Assembly (NCBI GenBank): GCA_031277715.1
Contig: JAITLW010000007.1
Coordinates: 1 to 46,721 of the forward strand
Length of the DNA stretch: 46,721 nt
From: Sphingobacterium sp.
Lineage (GTDB): Bacteria; Bacteroidota; Bacteroidia; Sphingobacteriales; Sphingobacteriaceae
Direction: 5' to 3'
The position numbers and the translations under genes are program-made. Positions 1 to 8,903 of the stretch are shown piece by piece (the first letter of the stretch is position 1; each line of letters starts with the position of its first letter). The notes under the pieces were generated by a model. That model saw only the letters and a list, made by a program, of their open reading frames with translations, searched no databases and was not told the origin of the DNA.

Positions 1-108
1 TGCTGTTGGTAGGTATACATGTAAAATATGTTCAATTTGTTTTGTGGAAACAATCGTTTTGAATCATCATAGTATAAAAGAGAGTTATAAACCTTTAAAC
101 TTTTTGCT

Positions 109-993
109 ATGCTATTTTCAAAATCAGTTATTTTCGACAAAGAATGGATGGACGTTGTTTTTGTCGGCCGGAACAAAGCTTATGGAGCTTATCAATTAAG
201 GCTTTTTGGAGAGAAAGCTATTCAGATTTCTTTAGCAGGTGTGGCATTATTTGTTGCTGCTTTGTGTAGTCTCTCTTTTATCGAGCATAAGCCCAACAAT
301 GAGGTAGGGGCCAGTCTTTCTGCGCTTAATACCTCGATGATTACTGTTGAGATCGAGAAAGCGATTCCGATCAAAGAAGAGGTTGTTATTCCTAAAGAAT
401 CTGGCGAAGCACAGCAGGTCGCCCAGGATGTGCCTGCAGTAGATGTAGTGAAGTTTACAGAGGTTAACCCAACCGACAGGGCAAACGTTAAAGAAGATGT
501 AGTAGCGACTTCGGAAACCCTTGCTCCTAAAAAGATGATCGGCGCGATATCGATGAAAGGGCAGGCGGGAGGTACGCTCATACCGAAAGGTGCTTTTGGC
601 AAAGAAAAGCGTGAAGGTGGCGGTACAGGCCGGAGTACTGGAAGTATTACGGGCGGTGGTGACGATTCGGGAAATCCCTTTGAGACAGTAGAGATTATGC
701 CAATGCCACCGGGGGGTATGAAAGCTTTCGTAGAATGGGTAGCGCGTAATTATCAATTTCCATCCGCTGCAGTCGATAATGAAGCGGCAGGTGTAATACA
801 GGTGACCTTTGTCGTGGAGAAAGATGGTAGTTTGAGCTCCTTTGATGTGAAGCGGGATCTGGGATTCGGGACGGGAGATCAGGCTGTTAAACTCCTGCAA
901 AGAGCAAAGCCATGGAGTCCGGGTATACAGAACGGAAGACCGGTTCGGGTGTCCTATACCTTACCTATCAGACTCAGTACCATACAACAATAA
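109..993 (+). CDS. TonB family energy transducer
   Basis: This inner-membrane protein passes proton-motive energy to outer-membrane TonB-dependent receptors. The 294-residue product has a short cytoplasmic N-terminus carrying RNKAYGAYQLR (residues 21-31), a motif typical of Bacteroidota TonB proteins. A membrane helix follows at about 37-57, then a periplasmic linker with a Gly-rich stretch (about 168-190). The TonB C-terminal domain lies at about 198-291 (VTFVVEKDG, DLGFGTGDQAV, GRPVRVSYTLPIRL). ATG start; no obvious Shine-Dalgarno. It ends in a strong hairpin with a TTCG loop facing the convergent anti-sigma-like gene, whose own C-terminus is also TonB-like. Which receptors it serves cannot be seen. 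Confidence 0.9.
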   Translation: MLFSKSVIFDKEWMDVVFVGRNKAYGAYQLRLFGEKAIQISLAGVALFVAALCSLSFIEHKPNNEVGASLSALNTSMITVEIEKAIPIKEEVVIPKESGEAQQVAQDVPAVDVVKFTEVNPTDRANVKEDVVATSETLAPKKMIGAISMKGQAGGTLIPKGAFGKEKREGGGTGRSTGSITGGGDDSGNPFETVEIMPMPPGGMKAFVEWVARNYQFPSAAVDNEAAGVIQVTFVVEKDGSLSSFDVKRDLGFGTGDQAVKLLQRAKPWSPGIQNGRPVRVSYTLPIRLSTIQQ

Positions 994-1003
994 TAGTTAT
1001 TTG

Positions 1004-1033
1004 ATTCAAGTCCTTCGGGACTTGAATTGTTTT
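1004..1033. terminator. Bidirectional-looking terminator hairpin
   Basis: A perfect 10-bp stem (1004-1013 with 1018-1027) closes a TTCG tetraloop and is followed by TGTTTTA. It lies between the convergent tonB and anti-sigma-like genes and can end the tonB transcript. Confidence 0.8.
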
Positions 1034-1043
1034 AAGGAAGATC

Positions 1044-2378
1044 TTATAAAGAGGATATCTCGAGTGTTACTTTCTTCCAGTCTGCAGCAGTTGTCCATTG
1101 TGGTCCCCGTTCGATGATACGGATCACTTTGGTATTCAAGTTCTCATCAGAAGATTTTATTATCGTAACAGTATCAGGAGCTCCTTTTTTATTTAATGCT
1201 ATTTGAACAGTAAATGCATAGCTCTGGTCCGTAATCTTGCTTATTTCGTTACGGAGGTAGGTTATGTATTTTTCCCGTCCCATCACAGGCGTACTTTTAC
1301 TGGATTTGGAGTCGTTGGTGATGCTGATCTCTTCCAGGAAGCTTTGCTTTGGAGACAGTAGTATGGTTTGTGCTCCGTTTTCTGTCGTTATTTCTCTCGT
1401 ATTATAGCCTGTAGCATTGATTTTTAGGCTTTGTTTGTTATTTGCGAGATAGGTAAATCTTCCTTCCGAATCGGTTAGGGCAACTCTGTCATTTTGGGTG
1501 TCTGTTACTTCTACACCAGCCAATGGTTTTTTTGATTGTTGGTCCAGTACCTGCGCCGATATAAAGTTGGTCTGTGGCTCTAGGCCCATATTGCTTAGTT
1601 TGGCCCGCATTTGGGCAGCTGACAATGTTGCATTCGGATTCACACTGACTCGTGTATCTGCGATTCTCGGCTGTGCTTGTTTTTTTTGACTGGAGGCAAG
1701 CAGGTTCGATTTATCCTGCGCTTCGGTATTAATAATGATGACATCACTCTCATGTTTGGGGTGCCCGAGATTGAGTGTGCCAGCGATGTCTTGGCTGAAC
1801 TCAATGTTTTTTTCTGTAGGTGTGTAGGCTAGAATCTGCCTTTCTTGCTCTGTAAGTTTTCTAGAACGTAGATTGGCCGATACATTTTCTTGTTTTCTGT
1901 TCTGCTCCGGATGGGCTCCTCGCGGGCGGTATTCGGGTTCAGAAAATAATTGAGCCACACTGTCTGGTCGAGCGGAAATTTCTGCGATACGGTCGTGGCT
2001 AGGGCCAATAGGACCTTCTTCTGGCATATCGTTGGCTGCAAGCTCTTCCGAGTGAGTCTCCTGTTTTTGGCTATTCCAGAATAGTATGCCTGTTGCGGAC
2101 AGTAGGACGACAACAGATGCAGCTATCTTGAAGATATTACTGTTCCAGAGCGGTCTGGAGCGTGGTTGCTGTTGCGTCCTTTCGGTTATTTGCTCACTGA
2201 TATCGACGAATGATGGAGGGATGCTCTTGTTGTTCTTTTCGATCTCTAAGCCCATAAGGATATCTGTTAGCATCTCGTCATCATGGGCTGCACGTTCTAT
2301 TTCGTGCATTTCCTTAGAAGACAATTCGCCATTGACGTACTTACGTAGGTGGGCAATATCGAATGTGAGTTTATGCAT
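1044..2378 (-). CDS. Anti-sigma-like membrane protein with carboxypeptidase-regulatory and TonB-like domains
   Basis: This is probably the membrane regulator of the ECF sigma factor just upstream. The 444-residue product has an N-terminal cytoplasmic part (1-80) like those of Bacteroidota anti-sigma factors, one membrane helix (about 82-101), a long low-complexity linker, a CarboxypepD_reg-like beta domain (about 272-341, PLAGVEVTDT...DSEGRFTY) and a C-terminal TonB-like domain (about 366-444, FTVQIALNKKGAPDTVTI). Its ATG lies inside the last codons of the sigma gene (8-base overlap), which suggests translational coupling. The anti-sigma role is inferred from topology and gene order; the N-terminus carries no zinc motif that I can see. 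Confidence 0.72.
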   Translation of the reverse strand: MHKLTFDIAHLRKYVNGELSSKEMHEIERAAHDDEMLTDILMGLEIEKNNKSIPPSFVDISEQITERTQQQPRSRPLWNSNIFKIAASVVVLLSATGILFWNSQKQETHSEELAANDMPEEGPIGPSHDRIAEISARPDSVAQLFSEPEYRPRGAHPEQNRKQENVSANLRSRKLTEQERQILAYTPTEKNIEFSQDIAGTLNLGHPKHESDVIIINTEAQDKSNLLASSQKKQAQPRIADTRVSVNPNATLSAAQMRAKLSNMGLEPQTNFISAQVLDQQSKKPLAGVEVTDTQNDRVALTDSEGRFTYLANNKQSLKINATGYNTREITTENGAQTILLSPKQSFLEEISITNDSKSSKSTPVMGREKYITYLRNEISKITDQSYAFTVQIALNKKGAPDTVTIIKSSDENLNTKVIRIIERGPQWTTAADWKKVTLEISSL

Positions 2379-2943
2379 CAGCTCTGTCCATACAGTTTTT
2401 TAAGTTTCTCTTTCCGTTCTGGATATAGCTTTTTACTTCATTCATACTATATCCCGTTATTTCGACTACTTCCTTGTAGCAATGTTCATTGATAAAAAAA
2501 AGATCTACTGTCACTCTTTGCTTCTCTGGCAGCTTTTCTATACATTGTTCCAGTGAAGATAGTTTTCCTTCTTTTTCTGCATAGCTTTCTTCCTGATGCA
2601 TACTTATTGGAAATTCCACAAATTCATCGACTGAAATTTCTATTCTGCCTTTCTTTGAACGTAGATCCATGAGACAAAAGTTCTTGCTTACTACATATAG
2701 CCACTTGGGAAAGCTCTTGATATCCTGTTTTTTAATCTTGGTTATTAGCTCTTCAAAGATCTGCATCACAGCATCTTTACTTTTTTCCTCTTCTTTAAAG
2801 TAGCGTAAGCATACGTAGTATACCATTTCGGCATGTTTGCTATACAGCTTGCCTAAGGCTTCCATATCATCTTCCTGAAGATACTGAGCCAAGAGGGCAG
2901 TATCTTCTTCATACGGAGGAAGGTCAGCATTGTATAGTTTCAT
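2371..2943 (-). CDS. ECF RNA polymerase sigma factor (sigma-70 family)
   Basis: An extracytoplasmic-function sigma factor directing RNA polymerase to a dedicated promoter set. The 190-residue length fits the family. Region 2 is at about 26-95 (LGKLYSKHAEMVYYVCLRYF, then KWLYVVSKNFCLMDLRSK) and region 4, a helix-turn-helix, at about 130-185 (LEQCIEKLPEKQRVTVDLFF, then YKEVVEITGYSMNEVKSYIQ). ATG start. The 3' end overlaps the ATG of the anti-sigma-like gene by 8 bases, so the two form one operon. Unlike the SusC/D-type sigma/FecR pairs, no TonB receptor follows, so the regulon is unknown. Confidence 0.88.
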   Translation of the reverse strand: MKLYNADLPPYEEDTALLAQYLQEDDMEALGKLYSKHAEMVYYVCLRYFKEEEKSKDAVMQIFEELITKIKKQDIKSFPKWLYVVSKNFCLMDLRSKKGRIEISVDEFVEFPISMHQEESYAEKEGKLSSLEQCIEKLPEKQRVTVDLFFINEHCYKEVVEITGYSMNEVKSYIQNGKRNLKNCMDRADA

Positions 2944-3023
2944 AAAATTGCCGTCAAATTAGTGCTTTTTTTTCAGAGTATCAGTTATTTAATGTTAAAT
3001 TAAGGTTTAGCCAATGATTCTCT

Positions 3024-3923
3024 TTACAACGGTGACCAATATGCATAGGCTTCTTTGAGCGTATGATAGCGGTTTTGTTTATCCGGTGTTAGGAAGGAGA
3101 AACTTCCTCCCTCAGCTCCAGGAAAAGAGGTGACTAGTTCAATTTTATTGTTGTAGCGAAAGACATTGAGTATGCTAAAATCCTCTATCGGAAACTGACC
3201 GCCATCATCTACTCTCCAGGTACTCATTTCGTTGTACTCAGCTTTGAATTCCTGTATAAATAGGGCTGGACTGGCATTGGATTTGGCAATAAGCAGCACT
3301 GTTAGGGTATCCGCTATAGGTGCAAGCTGTGCTAGAAAAACACTGTCTTTCTCCGCGGTCGTCGCGATGAGTTTTATCGTTGTTATAGGACTTTGGTAGC
3401 TTTTTTTCAACTCTGTGACTACACTGCTCTTGTTGGCATCCGCCAAGTTATGTTTGACGGCTACTGCTTTTCGGGTTTTATGGAAACTGTCGCTGGCGAG
3501 AAAAGCATAGGCTTCGCCCGGAGATAGTTTTTCATTAAGTTGGAACACCGCTCCAGGGAGATTGTTGAAGTTGTCTGGTGTCTGCCTTCCATTGTAATCT
3601 TCACTCTCCTTTTGCATTTTTACAAATTCAAATGGGTATGCTTTTTCATTGGCCCATACATATTTTAGTGCCTTTACATTTGAAGGACGTTCTTCGTCAT
3701 CGACCAAGATCAGTTGTTTGCGCGAATCGTCGAATACGCCAAAACCGATATCCTGATAGGATAGGGTATCCGTTGCTATACTTTCAGATGCTTTTTGAGG
3801 AATAGTGTCCTGTACTGCGGTGGCGGTGTGATTCTGCTGTGGGGGATTGTTACACCCAATGTATAAACCCGTAGAGAGGGTGCATAGTGCTAAGAGTATT
3901 GCCTTGTTGAATTTGTTGTTCAT
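3024..3923 (-). CDS. Hypothetical lipoprotein
   Basis: A 299-residue predicted lipoprotein of unknown function. The N-terminus is a lipoprotein signal (KAILLALCTLSTGLYIGC, lipid-bearing Cys24) followed by a short linker rich in Gln, Thr and Pro. The remainder is a mixed alpha/beta sequence with no motif I recognise. It sits upstream of the sigma gene on the same strand with an 80-base gap, so it is probably transcribed separately. ATG start at 3923. Confidence 0.75.
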   Translation of the reverse strand: MNNKFNKAILLALCTLSTGLYIGCNNPPQQNHTATAVQDTIPQKASESIATDTLSYQDIGFGVFDDSRKQLILVDDEERPSNVKALKYVWANEKAYPFEFVKMQKESEDYNGRQTPDNFNNLPGAVFQLNEKLSPGEAYAFLASDSFHKTRKAVAVKHNLADANKSSVVTELKKSYQSPITTIKLIATTAEKDSVFLAQLAPIADTLTVLLIAKSNASPALFIQEFKAEYNEMSTWRVDDGGQFPIEDFSILNVFRYNNKIELVTSFPGAEGGSFSFLTPDKQNRYHTLKEAYAYWSPL

Positions 3924-4042
3924 AATACAAATTTAAGAGAAAAATATCAGTGAAATGGGGGTAGGGATAGAAAAGGTTTTAAATAAACCATTATGATTTA
4001 GGGTTGTTTTATGTTTGAAAAAGGTCATGTTTAAATCACATA

Positions 4043-4053
4043 TGTGGAAAACT
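4043..4053. promoter_or_regulatory. DnaA-box-like element TGTGGAAAACT
   Basis: The reverse complement contains TTTTCCACA, which fits the DnaA box TTWTNCACA. The same 11-mer occurs upstream of mraZ and ftsZ; here it is 59 bases ahead of the NlpC/P60 gene. Its role is inferred. Confidence 0.4.
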
Positions 4054-4098
4054 ATCTGTTTTATAGTATTATTGTGAGCTATTATATTCGTAATAAAT

Positions 4099-4105
4099 AG
4101 GAGGA
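4099..4105 (+). promoter_or_regulatory. Strong Shine-Dalgarno AGGAGGA
   Basis: AGGAGGA ends 6 bases before the ATG at 4112. Such a full Shine-Dalgarno is unusual here; most genes in the window have A-rich leaders without one. It fixes the start of the NlpC/P60 lipoprotein. Confidence 0.7.
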
Positions 4106-4111
4106 TACGCT

Positions 4112-4675
4112 ATGACACTAACGAAACACTTATCTATTTTACTGCTCCTTGTGCCCTTTGTTTTTGCATCCTGTGGTGCCAAAAAGAAGACACTTTACGG
4201 AAACAATCACAAACCGACGGTAGGGAGCAGCAATTCGACTGTTAAGAAAAACAAAAGTAACCTAACGGCATATTACGCAGATTTGCTTGGTACGGACTCG
4301 AAGTCCCTGAATGCGGATCTTTATTCTTTTATCGATGATTGGATGGGCAGTCCACATCGTATGGGCGGGTTGACACGCTCGGGAATCGACTGTTCTGCTT
4401 TTGTAGGGATGGTATACAATGAGGTGTACCGTAAAGACCTACCACGTACCTCACGCGATATGGCGGAGCGGATCAAGCGAAAGTATGATGACCAGCTCAA
4501 GGAGGGAGATTTGGTGTTCTTTTCTTTTGGTGGCCGGGATATAGACCACGTCGGAGTTTACCTGCACAACGGCAAGTTTGTACATGTATCGACCAAGCAA
4601 GGGGTGGTGATCTCGAATCTTAAAGATGTGTGGTACTACAAGTACCTGAAGCGCTGTGGTACACCGACGACATAA
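4112..4675 (+). CDS. NlpC/P60 family lipoprotein (peptidoglycan endopeptidase)
   Basis: Predicted to cleave peptide stems of peptidoglycan at the outer envelope. The 187-residue product has a lipoprotein signal ending VFASC (Cys21) and a basic linker. An NlpC/P60 domain spans about 65-180, with catalytic Cys94 in SGIDCSAFVG, His146 in DIDHVGVY and probable third residue His158 in KFVHVS. The EGDLVFF motif (131-137) is typical. It resembles the Spr/MepS class, with only the C-terminal catalytic domain present. The stop is 5 bases from the convergent downstream gene, and no hairpin separates them. A DnaA-box-like word lies upstream. Confidence 0.9.
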   Translation: MTLTKHLSILLLLVPFVFASCGAKKKTLYGNNHKPTVGSSNSTVKKNKSNLTAYYADLLGTDSKSLNADLYSFIDDWMGSPHRMGGLTRSGIDCSAFVGMVYNEVYRKDLPRTSRDMAERIKRKYDDQLKEGDLVFFSFGGRDIDHVGVYLHNGKFVHVSTKQGVVISNLKDVWYYKYLKRCGTPTT

Positions 4676-4680
4676 GGGGA

Positions 4681-5856
4681 TTAGAAGTCCCGAATCTCGT
4701 CAAACCATTTTGCCGCAAGCTCCTGTGGTAGATTTAAAGGGGAGGATTCGACCAGTTGCTCCACAGCGGTGCCTGTATCCTCACGTTCTACAGTCTCTAT
4801 ATTGGGCAGGGTGTTAATCAGTTCGATGAGCTTGACGATAGCCTGTTTGACTTGTTGCTCACTTTTTGCTTTGCTGATTTCTTTTAGTGCCGTTTTGTAG
4901 GCCTTTGTTGCTGTTTTTGCATTCTTTGAATCCCAGTTGGTAAAAGGGATTCCATATTCAGTCTTGAACCATACTTTTTTACGTAGTTTGGATACGGAGG
5001 AGTAAGCCATTTGCTTTTCCTTTAAGATGGCTTTGAGTTCCTGTTGCAGGACCTTACCTAGCGTTTCTTCGATATTCCAACCGATAAAACTGTTGAGTTT
5101 TGTCCATGTTGCGAGGGGAGGCATCCCGGTCAGGTCGGGAATTGTCCGGAGGCCAAGGGTTTCTAAGTCTTTTAGCACTGCCAATGCCTGAATGTTTGTA
5201 ATATTACCGCTCATATTCAGACTTTTCGCGTTCTTGAATTGTAACAGGCTATTGCAGTCCATTGCAGGGCCCGTTATAGCATTGTCAACATAAATGGAAT
5301 CCACGACTTTACTGAAATCGGAAAATTCAGGTAACCTGTATGGCGTATGGGCTGGTTCAGGCTGTGGTGCAAGATGTAGAAGCAGGAGGGGAGTGCTCGT
5401 GTTGACGGTTATATTCTCGAGGTTGCCCGAAAGGAACAATTTTTGGATGCCCCCGCCGAGTGTCAACTCAATCGGATGTGACGATGCATGTACGCTCAGC
5501 TCGTAAATATTGGCCTTTGTGAAATCTGCTTTTATAGGAGCAAGGGGGCTCCAGTGCATCCTTTCTATCTTGCGCTTTTCAGACCATTGTATAAAGCTAC
5601 TGTCATTGCCTGAATAGTAAAGAAAACGAGGCCAATCTCCGTAGGGAAATACATCAGTGTGCTGTTTTCCGTGGGGAGTATACATTTCATTAAAGACATT
5701 CCAATTGATGGAAGCATTACTGTCTACCCATACATCATATTGCCCGTTAGAGACTAGTTTTGTTCCGATAGAAAAACTGCCTTGCCCCGGAGGGATAGTG
5801 ATTTTATGACTGTTCTCTCCCGTTAGAGAAATATAGATAGGACTGTTTCTTTCCAT
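4681..5856 (-). CDS. Leucine-rich-repeat-like hypothetical protein
   Basis: Function not recognised. The ATG at 5856 (391 residues) is preferred; an in-frame GTG seven codons upstream is also possible. No signal peptide is visible. The N-terminal 160 residues look beta-rich. Residues of about 205-260 carry repeated leucine spacing (LNMSGNITNIQALAVLKDL, ETLGLRTIPDLTGMPPL) like a few degenerate leucine-rich repeats. The C-terminal third is Lys- and Ala-rich and helical. LRR-like proteins of this shape usually bind other proteins, but no partner is evident. Confidence 0.6.
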   Translation of the reverse strand: MERNSPIYISLTGENSHKITIPPGQGSFSIGTKLVSNGQYDVWVDSNASINWNVFNEMYTPHGKQHTDVFPYGDWPRFLYYSGNDSSFIQWSEKRKIERMHWSPLAPIKADFTKANIYELSVHASSHPIELTLGGGIQKLFLSGNLENITVNTSTPLLLLHLAPQPEPAHTPYRLPEFSDFSKVVDSIYVDNAITGPAMDCNSLLQFKNAKSLNMSGNITNIQALAVLKDLETLGLRTIPDLTGMPPLATWTKLNSFIGWNIEETLGKVLQQELKAILKEKQMAYSSVSKLRKKVWFKTEYGIPFTNWDSKNAKTATKAYKTALKEISKAKSEQQVKQAIVKLIELINTLPNIETVEREDTGTAVEQLVESSPLNLPQELAAKWFDEIRDF

Positions 5857-6164
5857 GTGTGTGCGAATGCTATACACGACAAATTTAGGGATTAGCTGTT
5901 GATTTTTTAGTTTCTTTTGTTAATGAGTGATCACGGAAATGGGCTGTTGTGTTTTTTCTTGATTTTTTTAATTTGGGTTTACTTTATTACAAATTTTGAT
6001 AAAAACTGGGTTTATTTTGTTACATTTTTAACATAAATTACTCAATCTTCCTTATTATTTGGGGACAAAGTTGCCAGAATATATCGATTGGTTTATAAGC
6101 ACAGTAGACTAACGTCAGATTTTCCTACAAACGTAAATTACCCCCTATGCTGTTCTTTTTGTTT
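5857..6164. other. AT-rich intergenic region with imperfect direct repeat
   Basis: About 310 bases without a gene. It holds an imperfect 17-base direct repeat 33 bases apart (starting at 5975 and 6008; 15 of 17 bases agree). It also contains the leader of the leucine-rich-repeat-like gene and the 3' flank of the broken WG-repeat gene. No clear promoter consensus or terminator was found. Confidence 0.4.
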
Positions 6165-7210
6165 TTATCTCCACTTTTGATAGGCATGGTCGATATCAAA
6201 TGGGAATACTGATTTATAATGCCCCTTTTGCTTGTTGTGTTCGATGATTCTTTCCAGATTTTCGAGGATATATCCTTTTATTGACTTAATATTTTCCGGA
6301 TTTAAAGAATAGGGGTAATCTATATAGTGAAAAGTTTGTGTCTTGGCATCATATAGAAATACATAGTCATCTTCTGTGCGTTGCTTGCGGTAGCCTTGAA
6401 TTTTGTAGTACGGAAAATACTTGGTAGGTCTTTTTATGATTTCAAACTGTAGTGATACTTCAGATTTAGGGTCCGAGCTGTAATAATTTTGTAAAGAGAT
6501 ATCATTTATAATCTCGTAGTATTCTTCGAATCTTTTTAAAATGTCTTGTTCATCTTTAGTGTATGTGAAAGGGTAAGGGAGGTATTCTCCATCCTCTAGA
6601 ACATAGTCTTTTTCGTGTGTTTTTGTGTTGCTCGGCTTGATTAGATCACCGTTTTTGTTCATGTAACCTTTAAAGGAGCTGGCGGAGTTTGGCACTACTG
6701 TCCAATGCTCCTCATCTAGTTGTTCTTTTTTGATATCGCGTAGTACGATTGCATAACCATAGTTGAATGGAATTGCGAAGTCCCATTCGGAGAGATCTTG
6801 ATGTTTCCCTCCTCGTCAGCAAATCCAATTTTTCCATTATCTAGGGCGATAATCCGTTGTAGGTTTTCCGAGAAATAATCACTGCCATTATCAAACCACA
6901 AGGTGTAATAAAGAGGCTTCCCTTTCCGATTATATACCGTAGTGGATGGCATAGCAGGATTATCCGTAGCAAATGAGGATTTGCTTAGACTTCCCGGTAA
7001 TTCAAAGATGGGAGAGCTGATAGGCTTGGAAAAATCAATTTCGTAGGTGATTTTATGCCTTCCAAGGGGCACAATTATTTCTGTCGTGGATTTTACCCCC
7101 AATTGAATAGAGTCTTTGTCGGTAAAGTAATAGAGTTCCTGTCCGTATACTGAGCTAATCCAGAATAAAAGAATGGATGCAATTATACTACACTTGTTTT
7201 TTATAAACAT
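6165..7210 (-). pseudogene. Secreted WG-repeat-like protein, broken by a frameshift
   Basis: Two adjacent reading frames (7210 down to 6716, and a second ending at 6165) are halves of one gene. The first starts with a signal peptide (ending SSVYGQ) and runs in frame through KIGFADEEGNIKISP (to residue 141). It then loses homology-like sequence, while the -1 frame continues smoothly as EWDFAIPFNYGYAIVL and NKNGDLIKP. This is the pattern of WG/KWG repeat proteins (G-x-D/E-x-x-G-x-I/V-x-I-x-P-x-W/Y-D). One base appears missing at about 6786-6790 (CCGAATGG where CCGGAATGG would restore the frame), giving an intact product of about 348 residues. It may be a real mutation or a sequencing error. Function unknown. 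Confidence 0.75.
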
Positions 7211-7389
7211 AACGTCGCTATTTCTTTTTAAACCTACATAAAATCTATGGAAGTAGGAATGTTTGTTACTGTGGATATTGAAACGCTGGGTCTAAAAGGG
7301 ACTACAGGATTGAAGTCTTAAATAAAGTTAAAGATGAATAGTGTTGCCTGATTTTCACTAACTTCAAAAGTAACTTAATATGTTAAATT

Positions 7390-8625
7390 ATGATCGACCA
7401 ATCATGGACCCAGTCAAGGAAAATAGGCTTTCGTTTTTCCTTTATTTTTATTCTATCGTTCATTCTATTTAAGAACAATGGAGCTTTCTCGCTGTTGGAT
7501 TACCCGACCCAATTTCTGACTACGCCGATCCGCCAGTTATGCCATTGGTTTGCATCTCATATTCTGAATTATCAGTATGACTACGCAGTGTATACTAACG
7601 GTAGTGGAGATACTTCGTATGATTGGGTTTCTTTAGCACTTTTTTTTACTGTTGCGGTATTAGGGGCCATTATTTGGTCTGTTGTCGATAGGGATAGAAA
7701 GAGTTATAATACCTGTTATTATTGGCTTACTACTATTGCAAGGTATTATGTCGCATTTATGTTAATCAATTATGGTGTTATCAAATTGACTCATTCGCAG
7801 ATGCCTCCTCCAGGGTTAGGTCGGCTGATGGAGCCTCTGGGAGAGTTTTCTCCAATGGGCTTAGCGTGGACATATTTTGGATATTCCAAGGACTACAATA
7901 TTTTTGTCGGAATTGCCGAGATAATGGCCGGTTTCCTGTTATTTCGTAGGACTTTGGTCTTAGGGGCATTGATCACTATGGCAGTAAGTATTAATATCAT
8001 GACCGCCAATTATTTCTTTGATGTCCCTGTCAAGATCCTTTCGACGGCCTTATTTTTACTCTCGATTTATTTACTCTTACCTTATATCCGGCCTTTGTTC
8101 AACTTGTTGGTACGCGGGCGCCCTGCTCAGTTGCAACCGCTGGAGAGACCGATATACGCACGGCCTTGGAAAAACAAGCTGATGATCGGACTCAAGGTTG
8201 TGATTCTTCTTGTTTTTGTAACGCAGCAGATTACAGGCTTGTTGAATAGGCATAAGCTGATAGGTCATTATTTCAAAAAATCTGCGTTGTATGGTATTTA
8301 TTTTATTGACGATGATAAGGCAGGCAGGAAGAGTATTCCTGAGGATTGGATGTCTATTGTTTTCGAATATGAAGGTTATGAAAGTGTTCGGGATAAGTAT
8401 TATAAGAAAATAGCTATAACGCCAAGAATAGATCCAGCCAACAAGATTATATCGTTAAATCATTATACATTCGACTATTCCGTAGCAGAGAATGGGGATA
8501 TCACCTTAAAGAAAGTAATTGATGACCGTACAGAAGTCATCAAGCTGATTAAGCAAAATCCTGAGGATTTTGAGCTGAGGAAGCGGGGCTTTAACTGGGT
8601 ACAGGAATATCCTTATAATCGGTAG
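7390..8625 (+). CDS. DoxX family multi-pass membrane protein
   Basis: A 411-residue integral membrane protein with about seven hydrophobic segments (near 12-28, 79-98, 111-130, 168-185, 188-205, 214-230 and 264-280). The central part, with INYGVIKL, an extended Pro/Gly-rich loop and then GIAEIMAGFLLF, matches the DoxX/SURF4-like four-helix layout. The C-terminal 130 residues are a soluble domain of unknown type. DoxX proteins have been linked to redox and thiosulfate metabolism in other groups, but the substrate here is unknown. ATG start; no Shine-Dalgarno. Confidence 0.75.
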   Translation: MIDQSWTQSRKIGFRFSFIFILSFILFKNNGAFSLLDYPTQFLTTPIRQLCHWFASHILNYQYDYAVYTNGSGDTSYDWVSLALFFTVAVLGAIIWSVVDRDRKSYNTCYYWLTTIARYYVAFMLINYGVIKLTHSQMPPPGLGRLMEPLGEFSPMGLAWTYFGYSKDYNIFVGIAEIMAGFLLFRRTLVLGALITMAVSINIMTANYFFDVPVKILSTALFLLSIYLLLPYIRPLFNLLVRGRPAQLQPLERPIYARPWKNKLMIGLKVVILLVFVTQQITGLLNRHKLIGHYFKKSALYGIYFIDDDKAGRKSIPEDWMSIVFEYEGYESVRDKYYKKIAITPRIDPANKIISLNHYTFDYSVAENGDITLKKVIDDRTEVIKLIKQNPEDFELRKRGFNWVQEYPYNR

Positions 8626-8735
8626 GCTGTCCTCATTCTATTTGCAGGAAAGCTACATCATCCATCTTCAAAATGGCTGTTGTTGCAAGGTGTAATGTTA
8701 CCAAAGGAGCCTTAATATGAGTCGTATATGTTATC

Positions 8736-8752
8736 TCTTCGCTGTGCGAAGG
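8736..8752. other. Small intergenic hairpin
   Basis: CTTCGC (8737-8742) pairs with GCGAAG (8746-8751) across a 3-base loop in the 278-base gap between the DoxX-type gene and the XRE regulator. There is no T-run after it, so a terminator role is uncertain. Confidence 0.3.
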
Positions 8753-8872
8753 AGAAAATGACAATATTCTTATGTAGTTTGTAGCTCCTGTTTATAGGAG
8801 TCCTGCTTATCTCTGGACAAATAATACAATATATAGGCGTTAAACAAAAATATTAAAATTTATATGTTTTAT

Positions 8873-8886
8873 TATTTGCGCAAATA
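8873..8886. promoter_or_regulatory. Palindrome TATTTGCGCAAATA, possible XRE operator
   Basis: A perfect 14-bp palindrome ends 17 bases before the GTG start of the XRE regulator. XRE-type repressors often bind such sites in their own promoter, so autoregulation is plausible but inferred from position only. Confidence 0.4.
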
Positions 8887-8903
8887 TTGAGTCTATTTGT
8901 TTT

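Noticed and set aside
2086..2403. 105-codon open frame on the plus strand
   Set aside because: It lies opposite the anti-sigma-like gene and the end of the sigma gene, which are both well supported.
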